From: CAVZMI01 sp050011775
GTDB lineage: Bacteria > Bacteroidota > Ignavibacteria > UBA10030 > CAVZMI01
Assembly: GCA_050011775.1 (NCBI GenBank)
Contig: JBEKIL010000008.1
Span: 62,001 to 126,000 of the forward strand
DNA: 64,000 bases
Reading direction: 5' to 3'
Under the pieces are notes generated by a model. That model made no database searches. It was not told the DNA's origin and was given only the letters and a program-made list of their open reading frames with translations. Within the stretch, counting starts at the first letter, position 1. Each line of letters starts with the position of its first letter. The position numbers were made by a program, and so were the translations under genes. Shown one piece after another: positions 53,257-62,048 of the stretch.

Positions 53257-56200
53257 ATGAAACTTGCTGATGTCTCTATAGAACGCCCGGTCTTTGCGAC
53301 GATGATGATCCTTGCACTGATCGTGCTTGGAATTTTTTCATTTATAAAACTGAATATCGATCTTATCCCCGATATCGATTTTCCGTATGTGACAGCTACG
53401 ACCGTCCTCCCCGGTGCAGGTCCCGAACAGATTGAGACCGATGTAACGAAGAAAATCGAGGATGCGGTCAACACCATCGGTGGTATCGACCATATAACGT
53501 CGATTTCGCAGGAAGGTGTATCCATTATCATCATCCAGTTCAAACTGGAAGTCGAAGGAAAACAGGCAGCGCAGGATGTGCGCGAAAAAATAGCCGCAAT
53601 CCGGTCGGATCTCCCGACGGACATCCAGGATCCGATCATCCAGCGTATCGATCCCGCTAGTGTACCGATATTCACGCTCTCGGTGTCGGGTGGTGAGCGG
53701 TCCGGAAAAGAAATTACCACATTCACGAAAAATGAGATTAAGAAACGGCTGGAAAATGTTCCGGGAGTCGGCCGGGTCGACCTCGTCGGCGGTGCCGAAC
53801 GTGAAATTCAGGTTGACGTCGATGCTGCACGGCTGCAGTCGTATAACCTCTCGATTCAGGACGTTATACAGAATGTCTCCTCATCGAATGTCGAAGTCCC
53901 CGCCGGCAATCTGGTTCAGGGGCAGCGGCAGCTGTTACTCCGCACCATGGGAAAATATACGAATGTCGATGATTTCAACATGGTGATTGTTGCTACTCCG
54001 GGTGGAAGGGTTGTCCATCTTTCAGACGTGGCGCAAGTTGTTGATGGTGTGAAGGAACAGGTGAGCCTTACGCGCGTCAATGGCAGGAGTGCCGTCGGAT
54101 TGAATATTTTGAAGCAATCCGGCAGCAATACCGTCCGTGTCGCAGACGAAATACTGAAAGAAATTGCTCGAATCCAGAGAACTCTTCCCCGCGATCTTCA
54201 GGTCACCATTGCACGAGATAACAGCGTATTCATTCGAGACGCGGTGCGCGACGTGTTGTTCGATATTCTGTACGGAGGACTGCTGGCAGTCATCGTGGTG
54301 TACCTCTTCCTCGCAAACCTGCGATCGACGATCATCAGCGCGATCGCCCTTCCAACATCGATCATCGCCAGTTTTATCATTATGTATGCGTTGAACTTTA
54401 CGTTGAATATGATTTCTCTGCTGGCACTCTCGCTTGCTGTCGGATTACTCATCGACGATGCAATTGTCGTTATCGAAAATATTTACCGGCACATGCAGCA
54501 GGGCGCAACACCGATGGAAGCTGCAAAGGTGGCAACGAGTGAGATCGGACTTGCCGTCATGGCAACGACGTTCACTATCGTTGCGGTGTTCATCCCGATC
54601 GCTTTTACACCAGGTATTGTCGGACGATTTTTCTATCAGTTCGGCATTACAGTCTCGGTTGCAGTACTCGTGTCGTTGTTCGTCGCTTTTACGCTGACGC
54701 CGATGCTCTCCTCCCGCTGGCTCAGCGAAGCGGATGAAAAATTGACCAATGAGGGTTCAATTCTCAGGAGAGCGCTTTATTATTTCAATCATTTCTTCGA
54801 GATATTGAGCCACCGGTACAGAAAAGCCATCGCATGGTCGCTTACACATCGCAAAACCGTGATTTTCGGATCGATAGGTGTTTTTCTATTCAGTTTCGTG
54901 CTCATCAGATTCCTGGGCACATCCTTTTTCCCGACATCCGATCAGGGCGAGTTCAACATCAGCATCAATGCAGCGCCCGGCAGTTCTCTGGAACAGACGA
55001 GCGACATCTGTGCGTCAATTGAGAGGGTTGTACAGAAACAGCCTGAAGTTATAACGGTGTTGACGACAATCGGAGCAGGGAACGATCCTGTGACGAAGGG
55101 AAATATACTTGTGAAACTGGTGAAGAAAAATAAGCGTCAGCGGGGCGTTGAGCGGATTATGGATGACCTGAGATCGCAGCTGAGCAATATCCCGGGTGCA
55201 AACCTGGGATTCGGGCCGACGGCAACGGTTGGTGGTAATCAAAAACCTGTGATAATGAGCGTCCGCGGCGACGATTTCTCAACGATTAAAGGTATTGCCG
55301 ACAGGGTTGAACGCATTGTCCGCACGACTCCTGGAGCCGTGGATATCGAAAACAGCCTCGAGATATCAAAACCCGAAGTCCGTATCCGCATCGACCGTGA
55401 GAAGGCTTCGGATCTCGGCGTTAATGTTGGACTCATTGCCACTACCGCCCGAGCGATGGTCGATGGATTCGTTGCTACGAAATATCAGGAAGGTGATGAG
55501 CAATACGATGTGCGTGTTCGGCTGGCAAAAGAAGACAGGACATCGTTTGAAGATGTCAATAATCTCACGATCAAGAGTAATAAAGATGGAACTCCTGGAC
55601 AGAAATTATTAATACCGGTAAGTTATGTCGCAGACATACGGCAAGGATCGGGGCCGTCGAAAATCAACCGGTTTGACCGTCAGCGGGAAATCCGTATCGA
55701 TGCATATCTTTCGAAACGTCTCCTGGGCGATGTGCTCGGAGATATACAGAAACGAACGGCTGAACTTAATATTCCGTCCGGATATTCTGTCGGCGTCGTA
55801 GGTCAGGGGCAGATGCAGGCCGAATCGTTCGGCAATATTTTCCTGTCGCTTATGCTGGCGATTGTGTTCGTGTATATCGTGCTGGCTGCGCAATTCGAAA
55901 GCTTTTCATACCCGTTCGCGATCATGCTGGCCCTTCCGATGGCGTTAATCGGGGCTGTTCTCGGACTGCTCGTCTTCGGGAGCGCGCTTTCGATGATGTC
56001 GATGATCGGGGTTATCATGTTGATGGGATTGGTGACAAAGAACGGTATTTTATTGGTGGACTATGCCAACGTGCTCCGCGACCGCGGGCACGAGAGGACC
56101 GACGCGCTGATTCGCGCAGGCGCCACGCGGCTCCGTCCGATTTTAATGACGACCTTTGCCATGATTTTCGGTATGGTGCCGGTGGCATTCGGTGTTAGTG

Positions 56201-56382
56201 AGGGAAGCGAGTTTCGTTCACCGATGGGACAGGCGGTGATCGGCGGGTTGATAACTTCAACACTTTTAACGCTCTTTGTTGTGCCTGTTGTATATTCTGT
56301 CATTGACGATATATCGTTCAAACGGGTATTCGGTTTTGTATATTGGGTGGTTGAATTTGTGAGAAGGAAATTGAAAAGATAA
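53257..56382 (+). CDS. RND efflux pump (AcrB/HAE1-like)
   Basis: A 1041-residue proton-driven exporter of standard length with 12 helices and two large periplasmic loops. RND marks: IERPVFATMMILALIVLGIF in helix 1, the proton-relay Asp pair in LLIDDAIVVIENIYRH near residue 400 (helix 4), FIPIAFTPGIVGRFFYQFG, and GLVTKNGILLVDYAN with the helix 10 Lys near 930. It exports drugs, dyes or toxic metabolites in a tripartite complex with the adaptor and TolC encoded upstream. The sequence is of the HAE1 type and not the metal-exporting HME type. Confidence 0.95.
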   Translation: MKLADVSIERPVFATMMILALIVLGIFSFIKLNIDLIPDIDFPYVTATTVLPGAGPEQIETDVTKKIEDAVNTIGGIDHITSISQEGVSIIIIQFKLEVEGKQAAQDVREKIAAIRSDLPTDIQDPIIQRIDPASVPIFTLSVSGGERSGKEITTFTKNEIKKRLENVPGVGRVDLVGGAEREIQVDVDAARLQSYNLSIQDVIQNVSSSNVEVPAGNLVQGQRQLLLRTMGKYTNVDDFNMVIVATPGGRVVHLSDVAQVVDGVKEQVSLTRVNGRSAVGLNILKQSGSNTVRVADEILKEIARIQRTLPRDLQVTIARDNSVFIRDAVRDVLFDILYGGLLAVIVVYLFLANLRSTIISAIALPTSIIASFIIMYALNFTLNMISLLALSLAVGLLIDDAIVVIENIYRHMQQGATPMEAAKVATSEIGLAVMATTFTIVAVFIPIAFTPGIVGRFFYQFGITVSVAVLVSLFVAFTLTPMLSSRWLSEADEKLTNEGSILRRALYYFNHFFEILSHRYRKAIAWSLTHRKTVIFGSIGVFLFSFVLIRFLGTSFFPTSDQGEFNISINAAPGSSLEQTSDICASIERVVQKQPEVITVLTTIGAGNDPVTKGNILVKLVKKNKRQRGVERIMDDLRSQLSNIPGANLGFGPTATVGGNQKPVIMSVRGDDFSTIKGIADRVERIVRTTPGAVDIENSLEISKPEVRIRIDREKASDLGVNVGLIATTARAMVDGFVATKYQEGDEQYDVRVRLAKEDRTSFEDVNNLTIKSNKDGTPGQKLLIPVSYVADIRQGSGPSKINRFDRQREIRIDAYLSKRLLGDVLGDIQKRTAELNIPSGYSVGVVGQGQMQAESFGNIFLSLMLAIVFVYIVLAAQFESFSYPFAIMLALPMALIGAVLGLLVFGSALSMMSMIGVIMLMGLVTKNGILLVDYANVLRDRGHERTDALIRAGATRLRPILMTTFAMIFGMVPVAFGVSEGSEFRSPMGQAVIGGLITSTLLTLFVVPVVYSVIDDISFKRVFGFVYWVVEFVRRKLKR

Positions 56383-56445
56383 ATTTAAAAACCATTAAAA
56401 CTCTGTGTCCTCTGCATATGGTATTTTTATAATGATTCTCGTGAT

Positions 56446-56553
56446 CTCTGTGGTTATCTTTTCTAAAATATAACACCATGGGGATAAAAGACGATTTAAG
56501 GTGCTGTGCCCCATTTATTAATATGAATAGTTGTAGGGTCACTGCCACAGAGT
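56446..56553. repeat. 108-bp inverted-repeat element, copy B
   Basis: Same as copy A at 51965-52072: 8-bp perfect terminal inverted repeats and 101 of 108 positions identical by my reading, same orientation. It lies 63 bases after the RND pump gene, so copies A and B bracket exactly the adaptor and pump genes. Confidence 0.75.
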
Positions 56554-56604
56554 ACACAAAGAATAAGAAGAGGAAACGGAGTAGAAATTGGAGAGAGTAT
56601 CCGC

Positions 56605-56637
56605 ATGAAAATTGTTTACGTCATCTGCAATGATGCC
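56605..56637 (+). pseudogene. Duplicated, truncated start of the PG0541-like gene
   Basis: ATG and the next ten codons (MKIVYVICNDA) repeat the beginning of the gene at 56758 (MKIVYVICNEV) with several silent changes. After that a palindromic stretch follows (CCTGCCCC, short loop, GGGGCAGG at about 56674-56695) and the similarity ends. It is a scar of a partial duplication or an insertion. Confidence 0.7.
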
Positions 56638-56757
56638 TCGATATTTACCCTGAGCGAATGAGTCGAAGGGCGCCCTGCCCCATAGAACGGGGCAGGACTA
56701 CTCGGCATCCTGGCTATTGAATACTCTGATTACTATTATCGGCTACGGAGAAGAGCT

Positions 56758-57057
56758 ATGAAGATTGTATATGTTATCTGCAATGAAGTGTATGAGGACC
56801 GCATCATGAGCATCCTCACCCGCACCGGCATCGATTACTATACTTGCTGGGAGCATGTAAAAGGAAAAGGACACGAAACGGAACCGCACCTCGGTACACG
56901 GAGCTTTCCCGGCATGAATGCGGTTCTGATGATAGCGCTGCCTGAAAAGTCCACACTAGATAAACTCATTGTAGAGATTGAAGAGGCGAACAAGGGAATC
57001 TTAAAGCCGGATGATCGGATCAGGCTGTTTCAGGTGCCGCTGGAGAGGATTGTATAG
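56758..57057 (+). CDS. PG0541-type, PII-like transporter-associated protein
   Basis: A 99-residue protein with a PII-like ferredoxin fold: MKIVYVICNEVYEDRIMSIL, then TRTGIDYYTCWEHVKGKG, RSFPGMNAVLMIALP and LDKLIVEIEEANKG. Proteins of this family follow RND-type transporter genes in Bacteroidota and are thought to regulate them by binding a ligand or metal; the ligand is unknown. GGAGAAGAGCT precedes the ATG. It lies 375 bases after the pump gene, with a repeat and a broken copy of its own start in between. Confidence 0.8.
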   Translation: MKIVYVICNEVYEDRIMSILTRTGIDYYTCWEHVKGKGHETEPHLGTRSFPGMNAVLMIALPEKSTLDKLIVEIEEANKGILKPDDRIRLFQVPLERIV

Positions 57058-57171
57058 GGCAGCATTAAATTAGCTTAGTACAATATGTTCCGCTTTCTGG
57101 CGAGACACGTTGTGTCCTCCGCTGTGTTATTTTTCGAAATGGAAAATGCAGTTAAAGAACTCGTGAAGTAA

Positions 57172-57354
57172 TCATTGCATTTGCCGTTCTTTTCCCACCA
57201 ATAACAAAAATGTAAAATTAAAAACCAGTGATAATCCTGTCAAAAATCCCACAATGAAATTTGTATTGAATAATTCTCCACCAAATCGTTCTATAATAAT
57301 ACTCAGTGATAGTGAAAATAGACCTAATGACAGAAAGATATAAGATTTCTTCAT
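57172..57354 (-). CDS. Small two-helix membrane protein, unknown
   Basis: About 60 residues from the ATG at 57354 (MKKSYIFLSLGLFSLSLSII) with two hydrophobic helices and a basic end (GKERQMQ). The open frame reaches an ATG at 57411, but the start at 57354 has AAGGG upstream and a normal positive-inside N terminus. I see no homology to a known family. It is AT-rich compared with its neighbours and could be a minor real gene. Confidence 0.5.
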   Translation of the reverse strand: MKKSYIFLSLGLFSLSLSIIIERFGGELFNTNFIVGFLTGLSLVFNFTFLLLVGKERQMQ

Positions 57355-57459
57355 ATACTTGATTCCCTTCAATGAATTATCCAACTTAAAGAAATGTCTA
57401 GGAATATTCAAGGATTAAATGGTCAGTAATTTTTCTCGCTGTCAATTCGCCTCAACCTC

Positions 57460-57568
57460 GATCCTTGCCCTGCCCTAGAGTTTATCCTGAGCTTGTTGAA
57501 GGGGACTACTTCGTCGAGCGACCCGCCGCAGTCCGCTGGTGGCGGACGGAGGCGGGGAGTCGAAGGGT
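57460..57568. repeat. Nested palindrome cluster
   Basis: Contains CCCGCC..GGCGGG surrounding GTCCGC, a short loop and GCGGAC, flanked by CTTGTTGAAGGGGACTACTTCG and GAGTCGAAGGG-like units. The flanking units match those near 38.4 and 56.65 kb. It is located just behind the 3' end of the O-antigen-ligase-like gene and may act as its terminator. Confidence 0.55.
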
Positions 57569-57573
57569 TGACC

Positions 57574-59622
57574 TCAATCGGCTTCTTTAGGCGCCGTAAA
57601 CTTTCGTACCGCCAGACTCACGCCAAGCAGAAACCAGATCATGGTCATCGACTCCTGATCGCCGAAGTTCCATTCCCCCAGTCCGTTGAAAAGAAAAGCG
57701 ATCGTACTGCCGGCAGCCCCGAGTACAATAGTGGAAAGTACATTTTCTTGTCGTATCGACCGGAATATTTGTATCTCGGTAAGAAGCGTTTTTCCGAGTA
57801 GGTAAAGAACCGCCAGTGTACCGACAATACCGAAAATGACAAGGAACTGAATGTAATTGTTATGCAAATGGCCGAAATTTTCCTTCTCGTATGGCTGCTT
57901 GTATTGGGCATAAGTGGTGGCGACATCCATATCGCCGATTCCGAACAGGGGATGCGCCTGAAAAATTCTCAGACCGGTTTCCCACATTCGGAGACGCTGA
58001 TAGTTTGTCGGATAATCGGCGCTGGCGACGCTTAACAGCCTGTTCCGTTGACGGTCGATCAGGTAGATGTTTTCACCGTTCACACTTACTTTTCTCGGCA
58101 CATATTCTAATGGAATTTTTTGGCAGACCTTAAAATAAGCACTCTCTTCGGCAGAAGATATAACAAGGCCGGGAATTCCTGCCAGAACGATTGTCCTGCC
58201 ATTTGTTGCGCAACCGATGATGCCTCCAAGGCTATCATGTTTTTCGAGAAGAGTTACGGTTGTCGAATCGATTCGATAGTGTTCGAGTGTTTGAATAGTG
58301 CCGATGTAGAGATTTTTATTAACGGTAAACGCTGAAGCAACCGGTGAATTCAAATGGTTGCGGAATATTTCGCGATCGGGAATTCCTTGAGAGAGCGAAT
58401 AAAGGCTGACAGTATCATCGAACGAGGAGAGTGTCAAATAGCGTTCACTCACATACATATTTTGAAAACCGGCAGCCCTGGGACAGCGATAAATATCTTC
58501 CAGTCTCATAGGATCCCGATAGACAGTGACACCGCTGTCCTTGTCGAGCGTATAGAGCAAACCATTGGCTGTAACGGTAGAACGGAGAAGCCCCGGTGAT
58601 GAAAATACATTTTCAATGACGAACTCCGAAGGTCCTTTTCTGTACAGCATCACCAATCGTGAATCGATTAATGAAGCGATATAGATGTTGTCTCGCCACC
58701 AAAGACATGAAACGACGGGAGCAGGCAGATGGACATTGGAACGGCTGCCATTCTTTCCGATGAGGAGGATACCTTCTTTGTAATCACTGATCAGTACAAC
58801 GCTGTCGGCGGGCGTCACCTGATATACGGTTCCCTTTGTAGAAATGATATCGCTCTGACGGACCCCCCTGTCGGAAATCCGATAAATGTAAACATCGCTT
58901 TTTTCCTTCACCAAAAAAGCACCTCCGGCAACAACAAACACAATGGCAGCAAGTGCGGCCCATTTTTTTTTGAACATCGAGACGGCAATCATGCCTGCAG
59001 CTGATCCAAGCCAGGCAGCACGCGTATAAGTTGCGATTAAAGCGACAACCGCGATGAGCAAAGCAATAGTAATCAACCAGCGGTGAAGGCGGCTTATCTT
59101 TTCATTAACAGCAAAGGAAAAGAGGATTACTACCAGCATTGCCAGTAAACCCCCGGCAGTCATCACATGGCTGAAAGGGGAGGGTCCGTTGACGTGTAGC
59201 ATATAAAGGTTCTGGACAAGGTGTTCACGGGCAACGACGAGATATGCGACGGCTGTCAGTACCGCTCCGACTAGATAAATCTTGAAAATTATCTTTACAG
59301 TCTCGATATCCTCTGTGGTATACAAAAGAGTATAGATGATAGGGATCAGCATAATTCGTTTCGCCATGATTATTGCCGATGAAGCGGGTTGAGCAGAGAA
59401 TATAGTGGACAGAGCCTCGGCGGCAATAAAAAAAAGGAATGCCCATTCCATGCCTGTTTTTTCGAATCGTTTCTGACTGAATGTAGTGCGAATGACGGCA
59501 AGGATCAGAGCGCCGAAATAGCCGATTTGATTGAGGAAGATCGAGTTTGTCAGAGTAACAGCAAAAAAACAAATCGAATAGAAAATTAATTTATCTAAAA
59601 TCTTTATTTTTGATAACGTCAA
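57574..59622 (-). CDS. O-antigen ligase/polymerase-like membrane protein with a beta-propeller-like insert
   Basis: A 682-residue protein; the usual Wzy_C/WaaL family length is about 400-450. Residues 1-240 hold about eight helices including the family block TYTRAAWLGSAAG (198-210). Residues 540-682 supply the other half: RLRMWETGLRIFQAHPLFGIG near 543, HLHNNYIQFLVIFGIVG near 585 and final helices. Between them lie about 300 residues (243-538) of strand-rich repeats (DNIYIASLIDSRLVMLYRKG, NGLLYTLDKDSGVTVYRDPM, NKNLYIGTIQTLEHYRIDST, NGRTIVLAGIPGLVISSAEE, GENIYLIDRQRNRLLSVAS), which look like blades of a beta-propeller. The insert replaces the large periplasmic loop, so it would be in the periplasm. 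It may join glycan chains to lipid A or protein. Confidence 0.82.
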   Translation of the reverse strand: MTLSKIKILDKLIFYSICFFAVTLTNSIFLNQIGYFGALILAVIRTTFSQKRFEKTGMEWAFLFFIAAEALSTIFSAQPASSAIIMAKRIMLIPIIYTLLYTTEDIETVKIIFKIYLVGAVLTAVAYLVVAREHLVQNLYMLHVNGPSPFSHVMTAGGLLAMLVVILFSFAVNEKISRLHRWLITIALLIAVVALIATYTRAAWLGSAAGMIAVSMFKKKWAALAAIVFVVAGGAFLVKEKSDVYIYRISDRGVRQSDIISTKGTVYQVTPADSVVLISDYKEGILLIGKNGSRSNVHLPAPVVSCLWWRDNIYIASLIDSRLVMLYRKGPSEFVIENVFSSPGLLRSTVTANGLLYTLDKDSGVTVYRDPMRLEDIYRCPRAAGFQNMYVSERYLTLSSFDDTVSLYSLSQGIPDREIFRNHLNSPVASAFTVNKNLYIGTIQTLEHYRIDSTTVTLLEKHDSLGGIIGCATNGRTIVLAGIPGLVISSAEESAYFKVCQKIPLEYVPRKVSVNGENIYLIDRQRNRLLSVASADYPTNYQRLRMWETGLRIFQAHPLFGIGDMDVATTYAQYKQPYEKENFGHLHNNYIQFLVIFGIVGTLAVLYLLGKTLLTEIQIFRSIRQENVLSTIVLGAAGSTIAFLFNGLGEWNFGDQESMTMIWFLLGVSLAVRKFTAPKEAD

Positions 59623-59762
59623 AAGAGAGTTTGTCCGTTAATGGTGGTACATGGTAACAATATAATAAAGGTACAGTAATGTTGGGAGAATTACCACTGA
59701 GGAGATGGCTTTATGGATTTATGATTGATGATTTTTGGTTTATGCATTTAGAAGCTCCACAC

Positions 59763-60662
59763 CTATTTTTTGGGGATAGATCTTCCCTGTAAAAGACTTT
59801 TTCCGACGGCGAGCGGTGTTGGGAAGCCAAGGAGTTCGCCGGTTGTCGGAGCGATATCTATTTGCGTTGCATTCGTGGTATCTACAAAACCCGACGGAAT
59901 ATTTCTTCCGGCCATGAGAAGCATGATGTGCCGGCATCCTTCGCAGCCGTCTCCGTGGTTTTCGAATCCTCCATGCGCATCGTCATGTCTTCCATGATCA
60001 TTGGTCACGATTAGAGTGGTTTTTCCTTCATAGAATGGATTCGATTGAATTTTCTGCCAGAGCACATACACCAGAGAATCGGCGCGGACGATGGCTTTCA
60101 GATAACCCTTCCACTCTCCGGTATGTCCTGCCGCATCGATATCGGGGAAATTTATCACCATAAGTTTCGGATGATTGGTTTCCATATGAAACATAACCGA
60201 GTCGAGCACAGCTGGATCTCCTTCAGCGAATGAGAAAGTAGCCTTCAGTTTCCGGCCATAACCGGTATAAGTACTATAAGTGAGGACTTTAAGTTTCTTT
60301 TTTCCTGCAATCACATAATTCTTGGATTTTTTGGATCCTGTTGTTTTACGATAGTATTCAAAAATTGTAGGCATTGTAGGTCGTTTGTTTCCCAGATTAT
60401 CGATGGTTTGCCACGTGCCTGTCTCGATCGATGAATGTCCCGGAATTGTAGAAGTCACTCCGTCGTTTCGATAATTCGTGAATATTGTTCCAGCCGGTCT
60501 GAGTTTTGTCCAAATATTCCTGATGTAGGTGCTGTCCGAGCCGAATGTTTCAGAGTAGCGTGCACCGTCGAGCACAACGATGATCACATTCTGAGATATC
60601 GTCTGTGAAAAGAACGAGAGAAACAGGACGGTAATAATTGAAATCAAGTACTTTGGTTTCAT
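59763..60662 (-). CDS. Secreted alkaline phosphatase superfamily protein (phosphodiesterase/nucleotide pyrophosphatase type)
   Basis: A 299-residue protein with a signal peptide (YLISIITVLFLSFFSQTIS). The metal ligand Asp in VIIVVLDGARYSE, the nucleophile Thr/Ser region NDGVTSTIPGHSSIETG, INFPDIDAAGHTGEW and VTNDHGRHDD, plus a final GCRHIMLLMAG His, give the full superfamily metal-site pattern. It is shorter than most members. It could remove phosphate, sulfate or phosphoethanolamine from outer-surface molecules; the adjacent ligase-like gene hints at glycan modification. The genes are separated by 140 bases. Confidence 0.85.
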   Translation of the reverse strand: MKPKYLISIITVLFLSFFSQTISQNVIIVVLDGARYSETFGSDSTYIRNIWTKLRPAGTIFTNYRNDGVTSTIPGHSSIETGTWQTIDNLGNKRPTMPTIFEYYRKTTGSKKSKNYVIAGKKKLKVLTYSTYTGYGRKLKATFSFAEGDPAVLDSVMFHMETNHPKLMVINFPDIDAAGHTGEWKGYLKAIVRADSLVYVLWQKIQSNPFYEGKTTLIVTNDHGRHDDAHGGFENHGDGCEGCRHIMLLMAGRNIPSGFVDTTNATQIDIAPTTGELLGFPTPLAVGKSLLQGRSIPKK

Positions 60663-60729
60663 TGTGATTTTCCTATGAGAAATTGGATATTAATCATAGA
60701 TTTTTCTTGGCCTCATTCTCGTTCTTAAT

Positions 60730-61599
60730 CTACTTCGGTGTCCCAAAATTATATGCAAATCCGAGCCAGGGGATAAATGGGAAGCCGCTACCCCCTGAGA
60801 CTGTGGGTCGAATAAACCCAAGATCGGCAGCCAGGTTTTCACCGAAGAAACGTAATCCGAAAGAAATAATAGCGATGTCTGAATTTGGCGGTATCCAATT
60901 TTCTGTTATGAATTTGCAGCTATTCGAGATACGTAGTTCGCCTCCGAGCATAACGATTGGTTTGTCGGCGATTTTACTTCCGTAGAATCCCCAGCCGAGA
61001 CCGGCAGTCAGTGATGCATTTTGATTGCCATACGATCCGACGCTATAAATAATGCCGACACCGTCACCGCCGCTTGTGGTAGTAATATAGAGTACTCCTC
61101 CCGCAAGGTTGAATTTCTCGAGTTGGATTGGCGTAATTTTGGGAGCGAGATAAATGAGCTGGCCATTCAACCCAGGAAAAATCGAAATACCGCCGGCGAG
61201 AGTAAGAAAATCAGTGACCCCGATAGCAAGAAATGGGAAAAACAACTCGTAATCCGAAAAATACCCCTGTCCGGATTTCAGTGATCGTGCAGTTGGAGCA
61301 AAAAACAGGCGCGTATTGTTCGGATCGTCTCTGACATATGTCCCGTTAACGACGGATCCCTGAAGGGCTTTAATTGATTTTACCTGACTTCTCGAAATCA
61401 CCATTGTAACATTACTCAACGTTTTGAAGTTGACCGAGGTTGAATCTTCGGAGATAACATTCCCGATGAGCTCGCTCCCATCGATCAGCATCAGCTGCTG
61501 TGGTTTCTGCAGAGTGGTGTCTTGTTGGGAAAAACAGATCCCCACGGATAAAGATAATACTCCGGCGAGAATACCGACGATAGTCCGGCAATAATTCAT
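60730..61599 (-). CDS. Secreted outer-membrane-type protein of unknown function
   Basis: A 289-residue protein with a signal peptide (TIVGILAGVLSLSVGICFS). Residues 35-85 resemble an Sm/SH3-like small barrel (LIDGSELIGNVISEDSTSVN..MVISRSQVKSIKAL). The rest is rich in aromatic-ended strands with Gly and Asn (SDYELFFPFLAIGVTDFLTL; LTAGLGWGFYGSKIADKP; LGFAYNFGTPK, ending near a terminal aromatic), as in beta-barrel proteins. This combination is common in this group of bacteria, but no function is known to me. Confidence 0.7.
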   Translation of the reverse strand: MNYCRTIVGILAGVLSLSVGICFSQQDTTLQKPQQLMLIDGSELIGNVISEDSTSVNFKTLSNVTMVISRSQVKSIKALQGSVVNGTYVRDDPNNTRLFFAPTARSLKSGQGYFSDYELFFPFLAIGVTDFLTLAGGISIFPGLNGQLIYLAPKITPIQLEKFNLAGGVLYITTTSGGDGVGIIYSVGSYGNQNASLTAGLGWGFYGSKIADKPIVMLGGELRISNSCKFITENWIPPNSDIAIISFGLRFFGENLAADLGFIRPTVSGGSGFPFIPWLGFAYNFGTPK

Positions 61600-61647
61600 T
61601 TCATCAGCTCCTATTCGTACTGACGGAAAATTTTTCCGCCGGTTTGA

Positions 61648-61950
61648 TTACGGGTGACCGGGTTCGTAGAATATGGGGTTTCCCAGTTCTTTCAGTGAGA
61701 AGATATTGAAGATGTGGTGCCCGTCATAGTCAAGGACACGCAGATCATCCTCTTGTTTCAGGTCACTCATGGTTACAATAAAGTGCAGGCCATATTTTTC
61801 CTTAGCGGCGTCCTCTGAGATTTCGTATGCAATAAATTTCTTTATTCCTTTTGTTGCCAGTTTCTTCGCGAGATTGGGATTGGTGTAGGAATCATACGAA
61901 GTCAGTATGACCAGAGGTCCTGATCCTGTAAAAAATATCCCTGCCTTCAT
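61648..61950 (-). CDS. Small cytosolic protein of unknown function
   Basis: A 100-residue protein starting MKAGIFFTGSGPLVILTSYD, with strand and helix alternation (LAKKLATKGIKKFIAYEISE; KYGLHFIVTMSDL; EDDLRVLDYDGHHIFNIFSL). The ATG at 61950 is chosen because AAAGGGG lies eight bases upstream; a GTG three codons earlier would also be open. No signal peptide. I cannot name a family. It lies 48 bases downstream of, but on the same strand as, the outer-membrane-type gene's start. Confidence 0.65.
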   Translation of the reverse strand: MKAGIFFTGSGPLVILTSYDSYTNPNLAKKLATKGIKKFIAYEISEDAAKEKYGLHFIVTMSDLKQEDDLRVLDYDGHHIFNIFSLKELGNPIFYEPGHP

Positions 61951-62048
61951 ATCACACACCCCTTTCTTTGGATCTCTCGCCAGTGTATCTCAACCTGCAA
62001 CACCCAGATTAAACGCTCACCATTCATCATTCAAAATTCTACATTGGA

